Counted from the first letter of the stretch, positions 51,215-61,121 are shown. The stretch is DNA of 64,000 nt from Pantoea nemavictus (GCF_037479095.1 NZ_JBBGZW010000002.1:186001-250000); one strand, 5' to 3'. Translations and numbers: made by a program. Notes: generated from the letters alone by a model not told the origin.

Positions 51215-52822
51215 TTACTTACTGGGATTAATTATACTCACGGTGTCTGACTCAATACCCTGTTGCCTAAGCATGTAACCTAAATCATCCACTAAATCAG
51301 TAATGATATAAATGCGACTTCCAGGATAATGTATTTGTTGGCTGATTATGTGCTGGCACAACCTTTCCATTCCTCTAACCTCATTATTTACCCCGTCAGT
51401 TTCACCCGACATATCGATTAACCCGGGATAGCTCTCCCCTTCATAACTCATAACCTCATGGGCAAAGGTCCAAATTTTAACCTGCCCGCCTTCAGCGGAT
51501 AAATCCGCCTTCTCGGTAACAAAATCCTGGAATTCCCCATTAAAATAATGGCGCATGCTATGTGATATATCGATATACCATACTTCATTGAGATGGCGTT
51601 TAAAGAGGTGTGTTTGTTGTAAAAAATCTTCAAACGCCTGAGTTTCTGTCGTATCTGGTGAGACTTGGGTGAAAAGCATTTGGCGACTGTTATTCACATG
51701 ACGGTGATTATCGATGCCATCATAATTAACTACCACCACCTGTCCATGTTGCGGACAAACACCGGCAGAATATTTATTGAACACGATATCAATATGCGCA
51801 TCGGTCAATTCGATACGTTGTTTACATTCGATAATTAACGTTGAGTTTTGAGCAGTAACATTTTCATCAGTGGTAAGCACTAAGTCGGGATGAATCGCAT
51901 CATTATCTTGGTTCACATAGCGGGGTTGATAAATCAACTTGTAATCAGAATGCGGATGCGTCGCAAGCGTTGCTGTTTTTCCTAACGCCAGTGGCGAGCG
52001 GCCATCTTGCGCGGCTTTGAGCTGGAATCCGCAGCGGGATAATTGCTGACAGCTAATAGCAATTATCCAGATTTCATACACTTGCCATCTGAATTTCCAA
52101 AAGGGCAATTCAACAAATCCACTGGCAATTTGTAAGATATTTTCATGGCCGAAATGGGTTTGGACTTCAGTTAATAACTCAGCATAACCAGGATGATTTT
52201 TGACAACCTCTTCAATATGGCCATTTTTTTCATGATATCTATCGCCAATGTAACAATTATTCAACCCCTTAAAGATAGTATAATGTTCATCGCCGTAGAT
52301 TTTGTTTGCGCGTTTAAGAATTGAAAAAAGCTCTAATGCACTCCAGTCAATGTTATTATCGCTAATATCAATGGAAAGTTTATTAATAACTTCATGCCCC
52401 ATCCAATCCATCACATCATTCTTGACGCGCCGCATCTGCTCGTAATCTCCGGGCATCAAGGTTTTGAGTTGTTCAAAATGACGAAATGCTTCCATGGTAA
52501 AATCCACGTTACCACTGTCTGTTTCAACTTGCCATTGAATTAAACCTTCGCCGCTTGCTGTAAGGAAGTTAGAACGTTCACAATAATTAATAATATCGGT
52601 ATACATTTTAGATAACGGTTCTGCTACAGCAATCAAGGCGCGCAAATATGCTTCGGCAGAAACATGACGCGACTCCAATGCTGAAATGAACTCACCTTCG
52701 GGTAAATCCAACCGCTGTTTCATTTTTCGATACAGATCAAGATCGCGAGAATGTTCAGGATGGAAATCAAAATTTTGGTTTTTTAGCAAAAAGCGATGTA
52801 GCTCAGCAGCCGAAGTGATCAT
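51215..52822 (-). CDS. Unknown protein with PD-(D/E)XK-like and vWA-like motifs
   Basis: 535 residues, visibly AT-richer than its neighbours. I do not recognise a named family. Residues about 1-280 are mostly helical. A PD-(D/E)XK-type nuclease core is suggested by HPDLVL (D313) followed by STLIIECKQ (E332, K334). After it comes a von Willebrand A-like motif DISHS (D418, S420, S422), with IWTF and a later IITDL (D509) placed like MIDAS-fold strands. No signal or membrane segment is seen. A nuclease plus vWA combination is reminiscent of stand-alone defence or DNA-handling proteins, but function is unknown. Flanked by a LysR gene and an autotransporter. Confidence 0.8.
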   Translation of the reverse strand: MITSAAELHRFLLKNQNFDFHPEHSRDLDLYRKMKQRLDLPEGEFISALESRHVSAEAYLRALIAVAEPLSKMYTDIINYCERSNFLTASGEGLIQWQVETDSGNVDFTMEAFRHFEQLKTLMPGDYEQMRRVKNDVMDWMGHEVINKLSIDISDNNIDWSALELFSILKRANKIYGDEHYTIFKGLNNCYIGDRYHEKNGHIEEVVKNHPGYAELLTEVQTHFGHENILQIASGFVELPFWKFRWQVYEIWIIAISCQQLSRCGFQLKAAQDGRSPLALGKTATLATHPHSDYKLIYQPRYVNQDNDAIHPDLVLTTDENVTAQNSTLIIECKQRIELTDAHIDIVFNKYSAGVCPQHGQVVVVNYDGIDNHRHVNNSRQMLFTQVSPDTTETQAFEDFLQQTHLFKRHLNEVWYIDISHSMRHYFNGEFQDFVTEKADLSAEGGQVKIWTFAHEVMSYEGESYPGLIDMSGETDGVNNEVRGMERLCQHIISQQIHYPGSRIYIITDLVDDLGYMLRQQGIESDTVSIINPSK

Positions 52823-53029
52823 CGAATGAAGTTCCTTATCATATTAAGTCAAATAATGGGTTGACTATGTGCGAGATTGATTGGCAATAGGCGCGTTAAT
52901 TCAAGTAATATTCGAATGTAGCGAAAGCGTATATTAAATCCAAGCAGAATTTATTTTACCGACGAAGCTTGAAAGGGATTCGAACGGTTGCCATCCATAG
53001 CGTGTTGAACGTCAGTTAAGCGTTTTTTC

Positions 53030-53090
53030 GGTCACATAAATGGCGCCCCTACGAAGCGTGAAATTTGTAGGGGCGCCATTCATGGCGACC
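53030..53090. repeat. Pair of palindromic repeats, GTAGGGGCGCC variant
   Basis: One unit (53030-53052) ends GGCGCCCCTAC and the other (53067-53090) begins GTAGGGGCGCC and ends ATGGCGACC. The two are inverted around a 14-nt centre, 9 nt after the autotransporter stop, and may terminate or protect its mRNA. Confidence 0.82.
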
Positions 53091-53098
53091 TGGATCAA

Positions 53099-56000
53099 TC
53101 AAAATGACCACCTAACGCCCGCGTTATAGCGCCAGCCTTTGGCGCCGTTGCCGTCGATCTCTTTGCGGTAGTCCGCTTCGGCATACAACGATACATCCTT
53201 GTTTAGCGTTGCGCTGCCGCCCAGGCCGACATCCCACATCTGGCCGAATTTACCGCTGTCAAACGTTTGACTGCCTTCTGCATCCGCCGCACCAATTTTG
53301 GTTTTCGCAGTGCCGCCCCAGCCTTTGTAGTAATTGGCGCGAACATACGGTGTGTAGGCGTTCTGGCTGCCGTCTTGCCAGGTGCGATCGAGGCGCGCGC
53401 CGAGGCGGCCAATGGTTTGATCGTAATCGTTATACGACACGCGGGTGTTATCACGATCGGTGAAGCTATCCATCTTCATCTGCAGCCAGGTAATTTGCGC
53501 CTGCGGTTCGAGGCGCACGCCGTTGGCGAAGGTGAACGGATAGCCCGACTCCACCGAGGCGGTCCAGCCGTTGCCTTTCGGTGATGCCACCTCTTTCTGC
53601 CGCGCAATATCCGTCTCGCCGCGATACCAGCCCCAACTTAGCGAGCCATCGAGGTAGAACCCGCTGTCGCGCAGCCAGGTGCCGTAGAGCGAAATGGTGT
53701 CGCTATCGAAACTGGTGGAGCTGTAACCGTCCGCCGCCTGTGGACGAATGCGCGTATTACCCCGCGTATATGCCACCCCACCGCGCAGGCTTTCTTCAGC
53801 ACCATCAACCTGCAGCAGGTTGCCGCCCAGTTGTACCGCGCTGTAATCCAGGTCGAAGTCGTAACCGTAATCGGCTAAACCGCGATTACTTTGGTACTTC
53901 AGATTAGAGCCGAGATAACGAATAAACATCTCGCCGCCCACGCCTTCAGGCTCGCCTTGCTGCTGACGCAGTTCACCGAGGCGCTTATGCAAGTCGTCAG
54001 TCACCGCCAGCGAGTAGTAAGCCAGACCAACCGGCGCCGAGATATACGATGGCACCTGCGGTGTAACGGCCAGGCGCGCCGCACGCTGGCCGCTGCCCGC
54101 TTGCGGCTGGCACAGCGAGCCATCTTCACAGACGAAGGTATTGGCGAGACGATAATCCCACGCCCCCGCAGCCGAACTGCCCGGCGCGAAGCTGGCTAAG
54201 CCGTATTGCCACGGCCCGGATGCGACATAGCCATTCTTCAGCACAAAGCTCGTGGCGCTGGCGTTACCGGTTACCTGCGCCAGCGAGACGCCTTCGTTGG
54301 CAGCAATCACGCCATCGCGGTTGCTATCCAGCAGCGGGCCGCCAGCCAGTTTATCCTCAATCAAAGTGGTGCCCGTGGCGTTGCCGTTGACGCGTAACAA
54401 ATCACTTTGCGTTGCCGTCGAATTGAGTTTCAGGTTGCCGCCGGTTGATGCCAAATCGCCATCAATGGTTAAAGTATTCGCCGCTGCGTTGCCGCCGTTG
54501 GTGAGATCCAGCGTACCGGCGTTGTTTACCACCAGCGAATCGCCGGTTGCGCCCTGCAGCAGCGGATTAACATTATCACCGGCGTACAACGTACTGCCGG
54601 CATCGATATTGATGGTGCTATGCGCCAGTTTGATGTTGTCGGTCAGCGTCCATTGGGTATCGAAGAAGTTGAGCGTGCTCCAGCCCGCGCCGAGGTTGGT
54701 GCCTTTGCTGGCATCATCGCTGGCAAAGGAACCGCCGCGCGCCGACAGCTTGCTGAGGTTAAGCGTGCTGCCCGCCCCGTTTTCCGTGGTGATGTGGCGC
54801 GTATCCGCCAGGCTGACTTTTTGCACCGTCGCCTGATTCGCCGCACCGCTGCCCATCGTCAGGCTGCCGTTCAGCGTGCCGCCGGTAACGATCAGCTCAT
54901 CGCTGCCGCTGCCGGTATTCACGTCGCCGATTACCGAACCATCAAGGAGCGCGATCACATCATTGCCTGCGCCACCGGCCACCACGACCTGATCCGGGAA
55001 CGGTGCGTTGATGGTGCCTTCATTGACAAATACCGTGTTTCCGCCGCGCAAATCGATCAGCGGAGAGACGCGGCTGAGTGAGCTAATCGATCCCTGATTG
55101 ATCACCTGGCTGGCGGTGCTGGTCTTAATCGCCGAGCCGCCGTTAGCATCGCGAATGCTAATCGACCCCTGCGAAATGACTCTGCCGCTGGTATTGGCGC
55201 GAACGCCGGTGCCCTGCGTGGAAACCAGAATCGAATAGTCCTTGCCGATCACCAGATCGTTACTGGTGGTCGAGCCATCTTCATTTTCGAAGCGATAGCC
55301 GGTGCCGGTACCGCTGACGTTAATCAGCACGCGACCATTAGGATCAAATGAGGTGGCCGAACGCACGCCGTTGCCGCCTGATACCTCAAGCATCACGTTT
55401 TCCAGCGAGATGTTGGCGGTTTCAGCGCGGTTATTGAGGGCACTTCCGCTGCCTAAAGCGCCGATAATGATGTCGTTGGCTTCAACGCCCTGCGCACCGC
55501 TATCGAGCAGCAAACCGTCGGCTTTGCGCATCGCTTGTATCGTGCTCGCGCCCTGCCCGTCACCATAGATTTTTAGCCAGCCACCGTCGCCAACACGCAA
55601 CGCGGCGATGCCGTCGTCAACGCGCAGGGAGCTATCCATTGGCACGTATTGCCCGTAGCCGCTGCTGACGTCTACGCCCGTGCCCGAAGCAATATGGATG
55701 CTGCCACGGTTAATGAAATTACCGCCGTCATGCACGCGCGCGCCGGTGCTGTTGGGGCCGCGCAGATCGACTGCGCCCTGATACTGGTTGAAAATGCGCG
55801 CGCCGTCGCTGACATCAAAAGCGGTGGCATGGCGGCCATTGCCGTTGATTAAACCGGCGGCGTAGATCTCCGTTTCATTGGTACTCGCCTGTGCCGCGGT
55901 ATTGTTGCGTCCGTTAAGCGTGATGGTGTTGGTTAATACGCCGGAAGCGTTATAGGTTGCGCGCATCACCGTGGCATTCTTGCCGGTAACAAGATAATTA

Positions 56001-59000
56001 TCGGTCCCAGACACGTAGGATCCTGACTCTGACACCACAATACCGGTGGTGTTTTTGCCGCTGAGCGTAACGGTGCCGGCGGCCTGCGGGTAGAGCCACC
56101 CCTCAGTGGCGACTTCATACAGCGTCGAACCTTCAGTACTGACGTTAACGTTGCCACCATTGCTGATCAGCCGCGAACCGTGATCCTGAATCTGATAGCC
56201 CACCTGCTGTGGATGATGAAACACCACGCTACTCTGCGGGCCAAGGTTTACCTGTCCCCCCGCGCTCACCAGTCCACCGACCGTGTAATCGCCATACAGA
56301 TTCATGGTGCTGTTTTGATTGATGCGGGATAGCCGGTCATAGGCAATAAAGCCGTAGGCACCCGAGTAAATATTCAGCGTACCGGTATTGTTGATGTCAG
56401 TGGTTGTCACCTTGTCGCCGACAAACTCATAACCATCGGCATACAGCGCCACACCATTATTGGCGACGCTAATTACGCCGCTATTGGTCACCTTGCCACC
56501 GTTGGTCGCATAGATTGCCTGCGGTGCCAACCCCATTAAGCTGATATTGGCGGTATTGATCACCTGCGCATGATTACGCGCAATCAAACCACGCTGAAAT
56601 TTATCATTACCGCTTAGCGCTGCATGGTTGGTTAACAAGGTATTTTCATTAAACTGCGTATCGGGATTAACCACAGAGCCCTGCAACAAATAGCGATTAC
56701 CGTCCACTTGAGCCCAGCGGGCATCTTGACCGATAAGGTTGACCTTGGTTGCCGCATCAACGGTGGCACGTGCACCGTCGGTAATCCACAGCCCGGAAGC
56801 GTAATCACTGTTCAGATTGAAGGTCGCCCCGTGAGTGGCGATCTCGCTGCCGTCGCCAGCGGCAAATACGCCAAGGGCAAAGGGCGCATTCATGGAGAGC
56901 GTCATGCCGCGGCCATCAAAATCCGCGCCCTGCTCAAGGCGAAAAAGCGTGCCGCCGTTACTAGATGTGGCGTAGTGCCCGTTAGCCGGCAAGTTGATTT
57001 TGGCGTTGGGCCCGATGGTGTAAAAACTGATTTGTCGCTGAGCGAGAAAGTCTCCATTGCCTACGGATGAGGGCACGGCGCTGGGAGTGACGTTGACTGT
57101 GGCATTGCCTTCAGCGCGGATGCCGATGCCTGCCGTGCCGCGCAAATTAATTTTCCCGCTGACATTAGCCGTAGCGCTGCTGCCCGGCTCACCTATCACC
57201 CAAACAGCGGTATTGTTGGTGCCGCTAAAACGATCGGCATCACCACGCACGTTAATGGTGCCGCTGGAGTAAGCGCTAGCGCTGTCACCATCACGCGCGA
57301 TGACTTTGAGGCCGGTGCCGTTATCGCCATTAAGATTGATGGTGCCAGCATTGCCCACCTTACCGCCGCTGCCGGCATTAATCGCCAACATGCCAACGTT
57401 TTCCAGGGGCTGATATTGCGCTTTGCCGTTTACATCGATCACACCGTTGTTGCGGGTAACGGCGTTCGGCGCAAGTTCTACCCGCATTCCCACCGCATTT
57501 TGTACTTTGGAACCAATCACGATGCGGCCATCGTTAATCACTTTTGAATCCAGCAGCTGATAAATGCCGCTGACACCGCCACTCAAATTAACGGCGACCT
57601 CTTCGCTGCGATCATTTTTACGATTCTGCGGTGCACGGCCGATATAGATGGTGCCGTCTTTGGCATTCACGAAACTACCGTTTCCATCGCTGCTCGGCAG
57701 CACGCCCGCCGCGCCGCCAGCGCCGGAAATGTCGCTGACGCCGACATTGATATTGCCGTGGTTCACCACCCTGCTGTTGTAGGAACTGATGCCGGTACTG
57801 AAGCCCGGGCCGGGTTGCAGATTGATGACGCCTCGATTGATAAAGTGGCTACTGTAATTGGCGGTCACCGCGCTACCGGCCGCACCAACCGTGCTGCTAT
57901 CGACGCCTTTACCGTTGGCGTTATTAAGAAAACCGGTATTAATCACGCCATTGTTTATTCCGCGCGCGCCGTTGAGCAACTCCAGGCCAGAACCGGTGCT
58001 GGAGAGCTTGCCATTGATAATCGCTTTCGCGCCATTTATGGCGCGCATCACCACGCTATTACTGTTCACCACCTCCAGCGTTTTGCCGCGATTGATTTTG
58101 ACCGTCGCCTTAGGACCATCGGCGCTGAGCACCACCTGATCGAAAATCGGTAGCGCCACCTCATCGTCGAAGTTGTTGCCGCTCATGCGATAGACCACGC
58201 GTCCGTCCCGCAGCGCGTAGGCTTTGTTAAATTCTGCGTTGTAGCTGTCGGTGCTGAGATTGGCGTTGGACAGTTGATCGATCAGCCAATCGTTGTAATT
58301 GCGAAGTTCATTGAGATTGGTGACGTTGAAGGTGCTGGTGCCGCCGTCCAGCGTGTTGACGGTGAAGACGCCCGCATATTGCACCACGTTGCCCACATCA
58401 TAAGCCAGGCGATCGCCGCCGTATGGCGTGGTGCCTGCGGTGAAGGTGATGCGATTATTGGAATTCCAGTTGAGGTTGCCTTTATTGCTGGCGGTAAATA
58501 ACTGGCTTTGCTTCGCCGCCATCGACCAGCTATTCGTTGAGGAATTGGCCGCTGCGTTATGCTCGCCAATATCGATATTAAGCGTGCCATTGCTAACGGC
58601 AGCGACGCGTGCATTAATATATTGTTTGTCGTTTACATCAAAATAATCTGGCACTACGGTATCCAGACCTACTGCGGGAAGATCGACAATTTCAGACGTT
58701 TTAAACACGGAATATGTGGTGTAAGTATTTTCCTCATAATTAGGAATACCAATTAAATAGCTCTGCTGACCGATTTGCAGTCGCGCTTCGCCAATGACAT
58801 TGTCATTGATAATTCGACCAATAGTGCGCAACTCACCAATCGTCACGCTGCCCGTGCCATTCTCACCGGGCGTAAACTGCGGCAATCCACTGAGCGTTTG
58901 TGTGCTGCCATTACATAAACAGTATGCACCCACCTTATTGTCATTAATTTCAGGCGTATAGGGCTTTAATATCGCAGCCGTTGTCGGCAGCACAGGGAAC

Positions 59001-59053
59001 ATCATGCCTTGCGCAGCCACAAGGCTTAGTAACACCGGATTTAATTTAAACAC
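53099..59053 (-). CDS. Giant type V autotransporter (AidA/pertactin-like beta-helix passenger)
   Basis: 1984 residues starting at GTG (59053-59051) with GAGGA 7 nt upstream. A signal peptide (LSLVAAQGMMFPVLPTTAA) is followed by a very long passenger of repeated beta-helix turns rich in N, G, S and T (NNGTINLNGDNGTGLKV-like units), and by a C-terminal autotransporter barrel of about 280 residues ending in RYNAGVRWSF. Two cysteine pairs stand out: CLCNG near residue 45, and CEDGSLC just before the barrel region. Passenger domains of this kind mediate adhesion, autoaggregation or biofilm formation. The gene is alone, with no activating protease or partner nearby. Confidence 0.92.
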   Translation of the reverse strand: MFKLNPVLLSLVAAQGMMFPVLPTTAAILKPYTPEINDNKVGAYCLCNGSTQTLSGLPQFTPGENGTGSVTIGELRTIGRIINDNVIGEARLQIGQQSYLIGIPNYEENTYTTYSVFKTSEIVDLPAVGLDTVVPDYFDVNDKQYINARVAAVSNGTLNIDIGEHNAAANSSTNSWSMAAKQSQLFTASNKGNLNWNSNNRITFTAGTTPYGGDRLAYDVGNVVQYAGVFTVNTLDGGTSTFNVTNLNELRNYNDWLIDQLSNANLSTDSYNAEFNKAYALRDGRVVYRMSGNNFDDEVALPIFDQVVLSADGPKATVKINRGKTLEVVNSNSVVMRAINGAKAIINGKLSSTGSGLELLNGARGINNGVINTGFLNNANGKGVDSSTVGAAGSAVTANYSSHFINRGVINLQPGPGFSTGISSYNSRVVNHGNINVGVSDISGAGGAAGVLPSSDGNGSFVNAKDGTIYIGRAPQNRKNDRSEEVAVNLSGGVSGIYQLLDSKVINDGRIVIGSKVQNAVGMRVELAPNAVTRNNGVIDVNGKAQYQPLENVGMLAINAGSGGKVGNAGTINLNGDNGTGLKVIARDGDSASAYSSGTINVRGDADRFSGTNNTAVWVIGEPGSSATANVSGKINLRGTAGIGIRAEGNATVNVTPSAVPSSVGNGDFLAQRQISFYTIGPNAKINLPANGHYATSSNGGTLFRLEQGADFDGRGMTLSMNAPFALGVFAAGDGSEIATHGATFNLNSDYASGLWITDGARATVDAATKVNLIGQDARWAQVDGNRYLLQGSVVNPDTQFNENTLLTNHAALSGNDKFQRGLIARNHAQVINTANISLMGLAPQAIYATNGGKVTNSGVISVANNGVALYADGYEFVGDKVTTTDINNTGTLNIYSGAYGFIAYDRLSRINQNSTMNLYGDYTVGGLVSAGGQVNLGPQSSVVFHHPQQVGYQIQDHGSRLISNGGNVNVSTEGSTLYEVATEGWLYPQAAGTVTLSGKNTTGIVVSESGSYVSGTDNYLVTGKNATVMRATYNASGVLTNTITLNGRNNTAAQASTNETEIYAAGLINGNGRHATAFDVSDGARIFNQYQGAVDLRGPNSTGARVHDGGNFINRGSIHIASGTGVDVSSGYGQYVPMDSSLRVDDGIAALRVGDGGWLKIYGDGQGASTIQAMRKADGLLLDSGAQGVEANDIIIGALGSGSALNNRAETANISLENVMLEVSGGNGVRSATSFDPNGRVLINVSGTGTGYRFENEDGSTTSNDLVIGKDYSILVSTQGTGVRANTSGRVISQGSISIRDANGGSAIKTSTASQVINQGSISSLSRVSPLIDLRGGNTVFVNEGTINAPFPDQVVVAGGAGNDVIALLDGSVIGDVNTGSGSDELIVTGGTLNGSLTMGSGAANQATVQKVSLADTRHITTENGAGSTLNLSKLSARGGSFASDDASKGTNLGAGWSTLNFFDTQWTLTDNIKLAHSTINIDAGSTLYAGDNVNPLLQGATGDSLVVNNAGTLDLTNGGNAAANTLTIDGDLASTGGNLKLNSTATQSDLLRVNGNATGTTLIEDKLAGGPLLDSNRDGVIAANEGVSLAQVTGNASATSFVLKNGYVASGPWQYGLASFAPGSSAAGAWDYRLANTFVCEDGSLCQPQAGSGQRAARLAVTPQVPSYISAPVGLAYYSLAVTDDLHKRLGELRQQQGEPEGVGGEMFIRYLGSNLKYQSNRGLADYGYDFDLDYSAVQLGGNLLQVDGAEESLRGGVAYTRGNTRIRPQAADGYSSTSFDSDTISLYGTWLRDSGFYLDGSLSWGWYRGETDIARQKEVASPKGNGWTASVESGYPFTFANGVRLEPQAQITWLQMKMDSFTDRDNTRVSYNDYDQTIGRLGARLDRTWQDGSQNAYTPYVRANYYKGWGGTAKTKIGAADAEGSQTFDSGKFGQMWDVGLGGSATLNKDVSLYAEADYRKEIDGNGAKGWRYNAGVRWSF

Positions 59054-59353
59054 AATGTTTTCCTCAACAGAGAAAAGACAAATTGCGTACGGATGTACGC
59101 TTCAGGTTTGTTTAACTGACTGAATTATTTTGTTTCAGGTTTTTAATGTTTGAAATTGGGTGAAATGAGTATCAACGCTAGGTAGGGTTAGCGTCTAGTT
59201 TGAGTTAAGGATTTGTGAGATGGGAGAGAGGATTTAGGAATTTGGCTAACATTAGCCTAATATATATTGGACCTACAAAACTTGATTTGAAATTTCACCA
59301 TTCAAAAATCAAGTCAATCATTAGATTGTCAAAAACTAATGTTAGAACATATT
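59054..59353. other. AT-rich region upstream of the autotransporter gene
   Basis: About 300 bp of AT-rich DNA with no coding frame, RNA gene or repeat of the common family. It must contain the autotransporter promoter and marks the edge of the AT-rich block that continues to 61.3 kb. Base composition changes sharply here compared with the autotransporter gene. Confidence 0.5.
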
Positions 59354-59397
59354 AAAAAAGAAAAAACCCTCAGCCATTTAATTAATGCCTGAGGGTT
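59354..59397 (-). terminator. Rho-independent terminator of the ParA/cyclase-like unit
   Basis: On the minus strand AACCCTCAG and CTGAGGGTT form a 9-bp stem around a 15-nt AT-rich loop, followed by a T-tract (the A run at 59355-59366 on the plus strand). It starts 6 nt after the cyclase-like stop. Confidence 0.9.
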
Positions 59398-59402
59398 AAG
59401 AA

Positions 59403-60050
59403 TCAACTAAACCTTTCAGGACTGAGGGAGGTTCCAATTGCTCGGTCACAATAGTTTGCAAGCCAAATGCCCTTTTGGATAATGGATGTAGACTTACTTG
59501 CGATGCAACTTTTCACAATGCCAGAAATTTTATTAACAAACAAATCATCATGCTCCCCCTGCAAATAATTGACAAAATGCAAACCATCATATTCTTTAAC
59601 TAAAAGATCTGGAACTTGTCCATTTGGAAACAATAAATCAACCACGTCTGATGAGACCACGACACGAGGATAAATCGCCTTTTCACTCTCAACAAAATAT
59701 GCATCGATCAAAGCCGGACTGAAAATGAAGCTGTTTGAGCTATAATGTTTATTGATAACAACACCACCTCTGCAAAGAAAGCCATTTTTAATCAAATGTT
59801 TTTGATACAATGACACCGCACTCACAAAGTCGTCAAACCCTTCTTTATGGTATAATTTAGATATCACTATCGAGTCTGAAAATTGAGTGAGCTCTATCTG
59901 TTTCTTGCCAAATATCCTTTGACATTCCACATGACAATCAAAAAGTGAATCCAGCAGCTCTCCTTTATATCCACTTTCTTTTTCTTTTTCAACAATACCT
60001 TTGAAACCAAGAATATCTATGAAGGCAACGAATGAAGTAGTAATTTCCAT
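59403..60050 (-). CDS. Class III nucleotide-cyclase-like protein of unknown function
   Basis: 215 residues, AT-rich gene. The first strand FVAFIDILGFKG carries an aspartate (D12) in the position of metal site 1 of class III adenylate/guanylate cyclases (F-x-D-x-x-GF), and QFSDSIVIS supplies a second aspartate (D59) on the following hairpin. CRGGVVINK, FIFSPALIDAYFVES and AIYPRVVVS continue the cyclase-like pattern of known uncharacterised relatives. Purine-specifying and transition-state residues cannot be placed with confidence, so activity is open. Its ATG directly abuts the ParA-like stop, so the two are a unit. Confidence 0.72.
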   Translation of the reverse strand: MEITTSFVAFIDILGFKGIVEKEKESGYKGELLDSLFDCHVECQRIFGKKQIELTQFSDSIVISKLYHKEGFDDFVSAVSLYQKHLIKNGFLCRGGVVINKHYSSNSFIFSPALIDAYFVESEKAIYPRVVVSSDVVDLLFPNGQVPDLLVKEYDGLHFVNYLQGEHDDLFVNKISGIVKSCIASKSTSIIQKGIWLANYCDRAIGTSLSPERFS

Positions 60051-61121
60051 TTACTTAATTCTCTTTTCATATTCAAAAATAGTAGTGCATGCCTTTGCAA
60101 ATAACTTGCGGTAGCTTTCAATCCTTTCCGCAGCGCCAGTCCAGTTATTACCTCTCCACGGATCTCCACTTTTTGTTATTAAAGCCGTATCAGATTGATT
60201 TATATTGAAAACTGCTTTACCCACTTCTTGCATCAATGGGGCCAATTGATTGAAATCAGGGATTTCAATAACAATAGCGCTACCTTTAGAATCCCCTGCA
60301 AATTCCGGAAGATACTTATCATCACCCATTAAAGGTTTAATCTTATTGTCAATCTCTGCAGGTATTCTATCCATCCACATTTGATAACCTGGCTTTGCTA
60401 CTCCAGAATATTTTTTAAATGCTTGAACAATACAGCCTAAAAATGCAGGGCTACCATGTCTAATTGGCAATCCCATTTCATTATATGTTTTAATTGCTTG
60501 CTGGTGTTCGTTTATCCATCGACTGATAATATGACTTAATGTAGATATAGCTTGTACGTTAAAGCGATCAGGTGCAACTGGAATAAAGAAAGCATCACAT
60601 GATAAGAAAAATGATCTCGTTAGTGCTCCAGAACTAGGCCCCACATCTATAAACACATAATCATACTTTTCTTTTTCAGCTATTCTTACAAGAAAATCAC
60701 CAATTGATATGTAGGTCCTCATTAAATTAGTTCGTTGACTTAATCGTTGGACGTGAGCTTCTGCTAAATCATCCTCAATAGAAGATAGGTCTACAGAGCC
60801 TCTGATCAAGTCCAAATTCTCGCTTATCTTAGCTGTAAAAACTTTATCTAAGTCAATGAAGGCTGAATCACCCTTGATCCTCTGATTCAAAACCTCCAAA
60901 ATATCCGTACCTGGTAACTCTGCAATTTTTTTGTTTTTTTCAGACTGTGCATCGAGTTCTTTAATAGTTACCGCCATGGAAATTTCGGTTAAATTACATT
61001 GAGGATCAGCATCAACCATTAAAACCTTTTTACCTATTCCTGCAAGATAGCTGCAGATATTGAAAGTAGTGGTGGTTTTTGAAACGCCACCTTTATGATT
61101 ATACAGTGTGATAATTTTCAT
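60051..61121 (-). CDS. ParA/MinD-type ATPase (AAA_31), chromosomal, without ParB
   Basis: 356 residues from the ATG at 61121, with GAAGGA 7 nt upstream; the longer frame from 61181 lacks a ribosome site. The deviant Walker A YNHKGGVSKTTT (K10, K15), Walker A-prime VDADPQCNL (D37, D39) and Walker B-like VFIDVGPSSGALTRS are complete. The C-terminal third, with FLGCIVQAFKKYSGVAKPGYQMW, is longer than in simple plasmid ParA. No ParB, centromere repeats or replication gene is nearby. It abuts the cyclase-like gene and both are AT-rich, so they were probably acquired together. Confidence 0.88.
   Translation of the reverse strand: MKIITLYNHKGGVSKTTTTFNICSYLAGIGKKVLMVDADPQCNLTEISMAVTIKELDAQSEKNKKIAELPGTDILEVLNQRIKGDSAFIDLDKVFTAKISENLDLIRGSVDLSSIEDDLAEAHVQRLSQRTNLMRTYISIGDFLVRIAEKEKYDYVFIDVGPSSGALTRSFFLSCDAFFIPVAPDRFNVQAISTLSHIISRWINEHQQAIKTYNEMGLPIRHGSPAFLGCIVQAFKKYSGVAKPGYQMWMDRIPAEIDNKIKPLMGDDKYLPEFAGDSKGSAIVIEIPDFNQLAPLMQEVGKAVFNINQSDTALITKSGDPWRGNNWTGAAERIESYRKLFAKACTTIFEYEKRIK

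Noticed and set aside
52970..52990. Minus-strand GTTCGAATCC resembling a tRNA T-loop, near the AT-rich unknown gene (possible tRNA remnant or att site)
   Set aside because: The flanking bases (AACCG and CCTTT) do not form a T-stem and no anticodon or acceptor arms are found; no second copy was seen in the window.
54200..58600. Repeated short motifs suggesting a CRISPR array or tandem DNA repeat
   Set aside because: The repetition is at protein level (beta-helix turns) inside one open frame; DNA units are not identical and have no spacer pattern.
60051..61121. Plasmid partition locus
   Set aside because: Only a ParA-type ATPase is present. There is no ParB, iteron set or replication gene, and the flanks are ordinary chromosomal genes.
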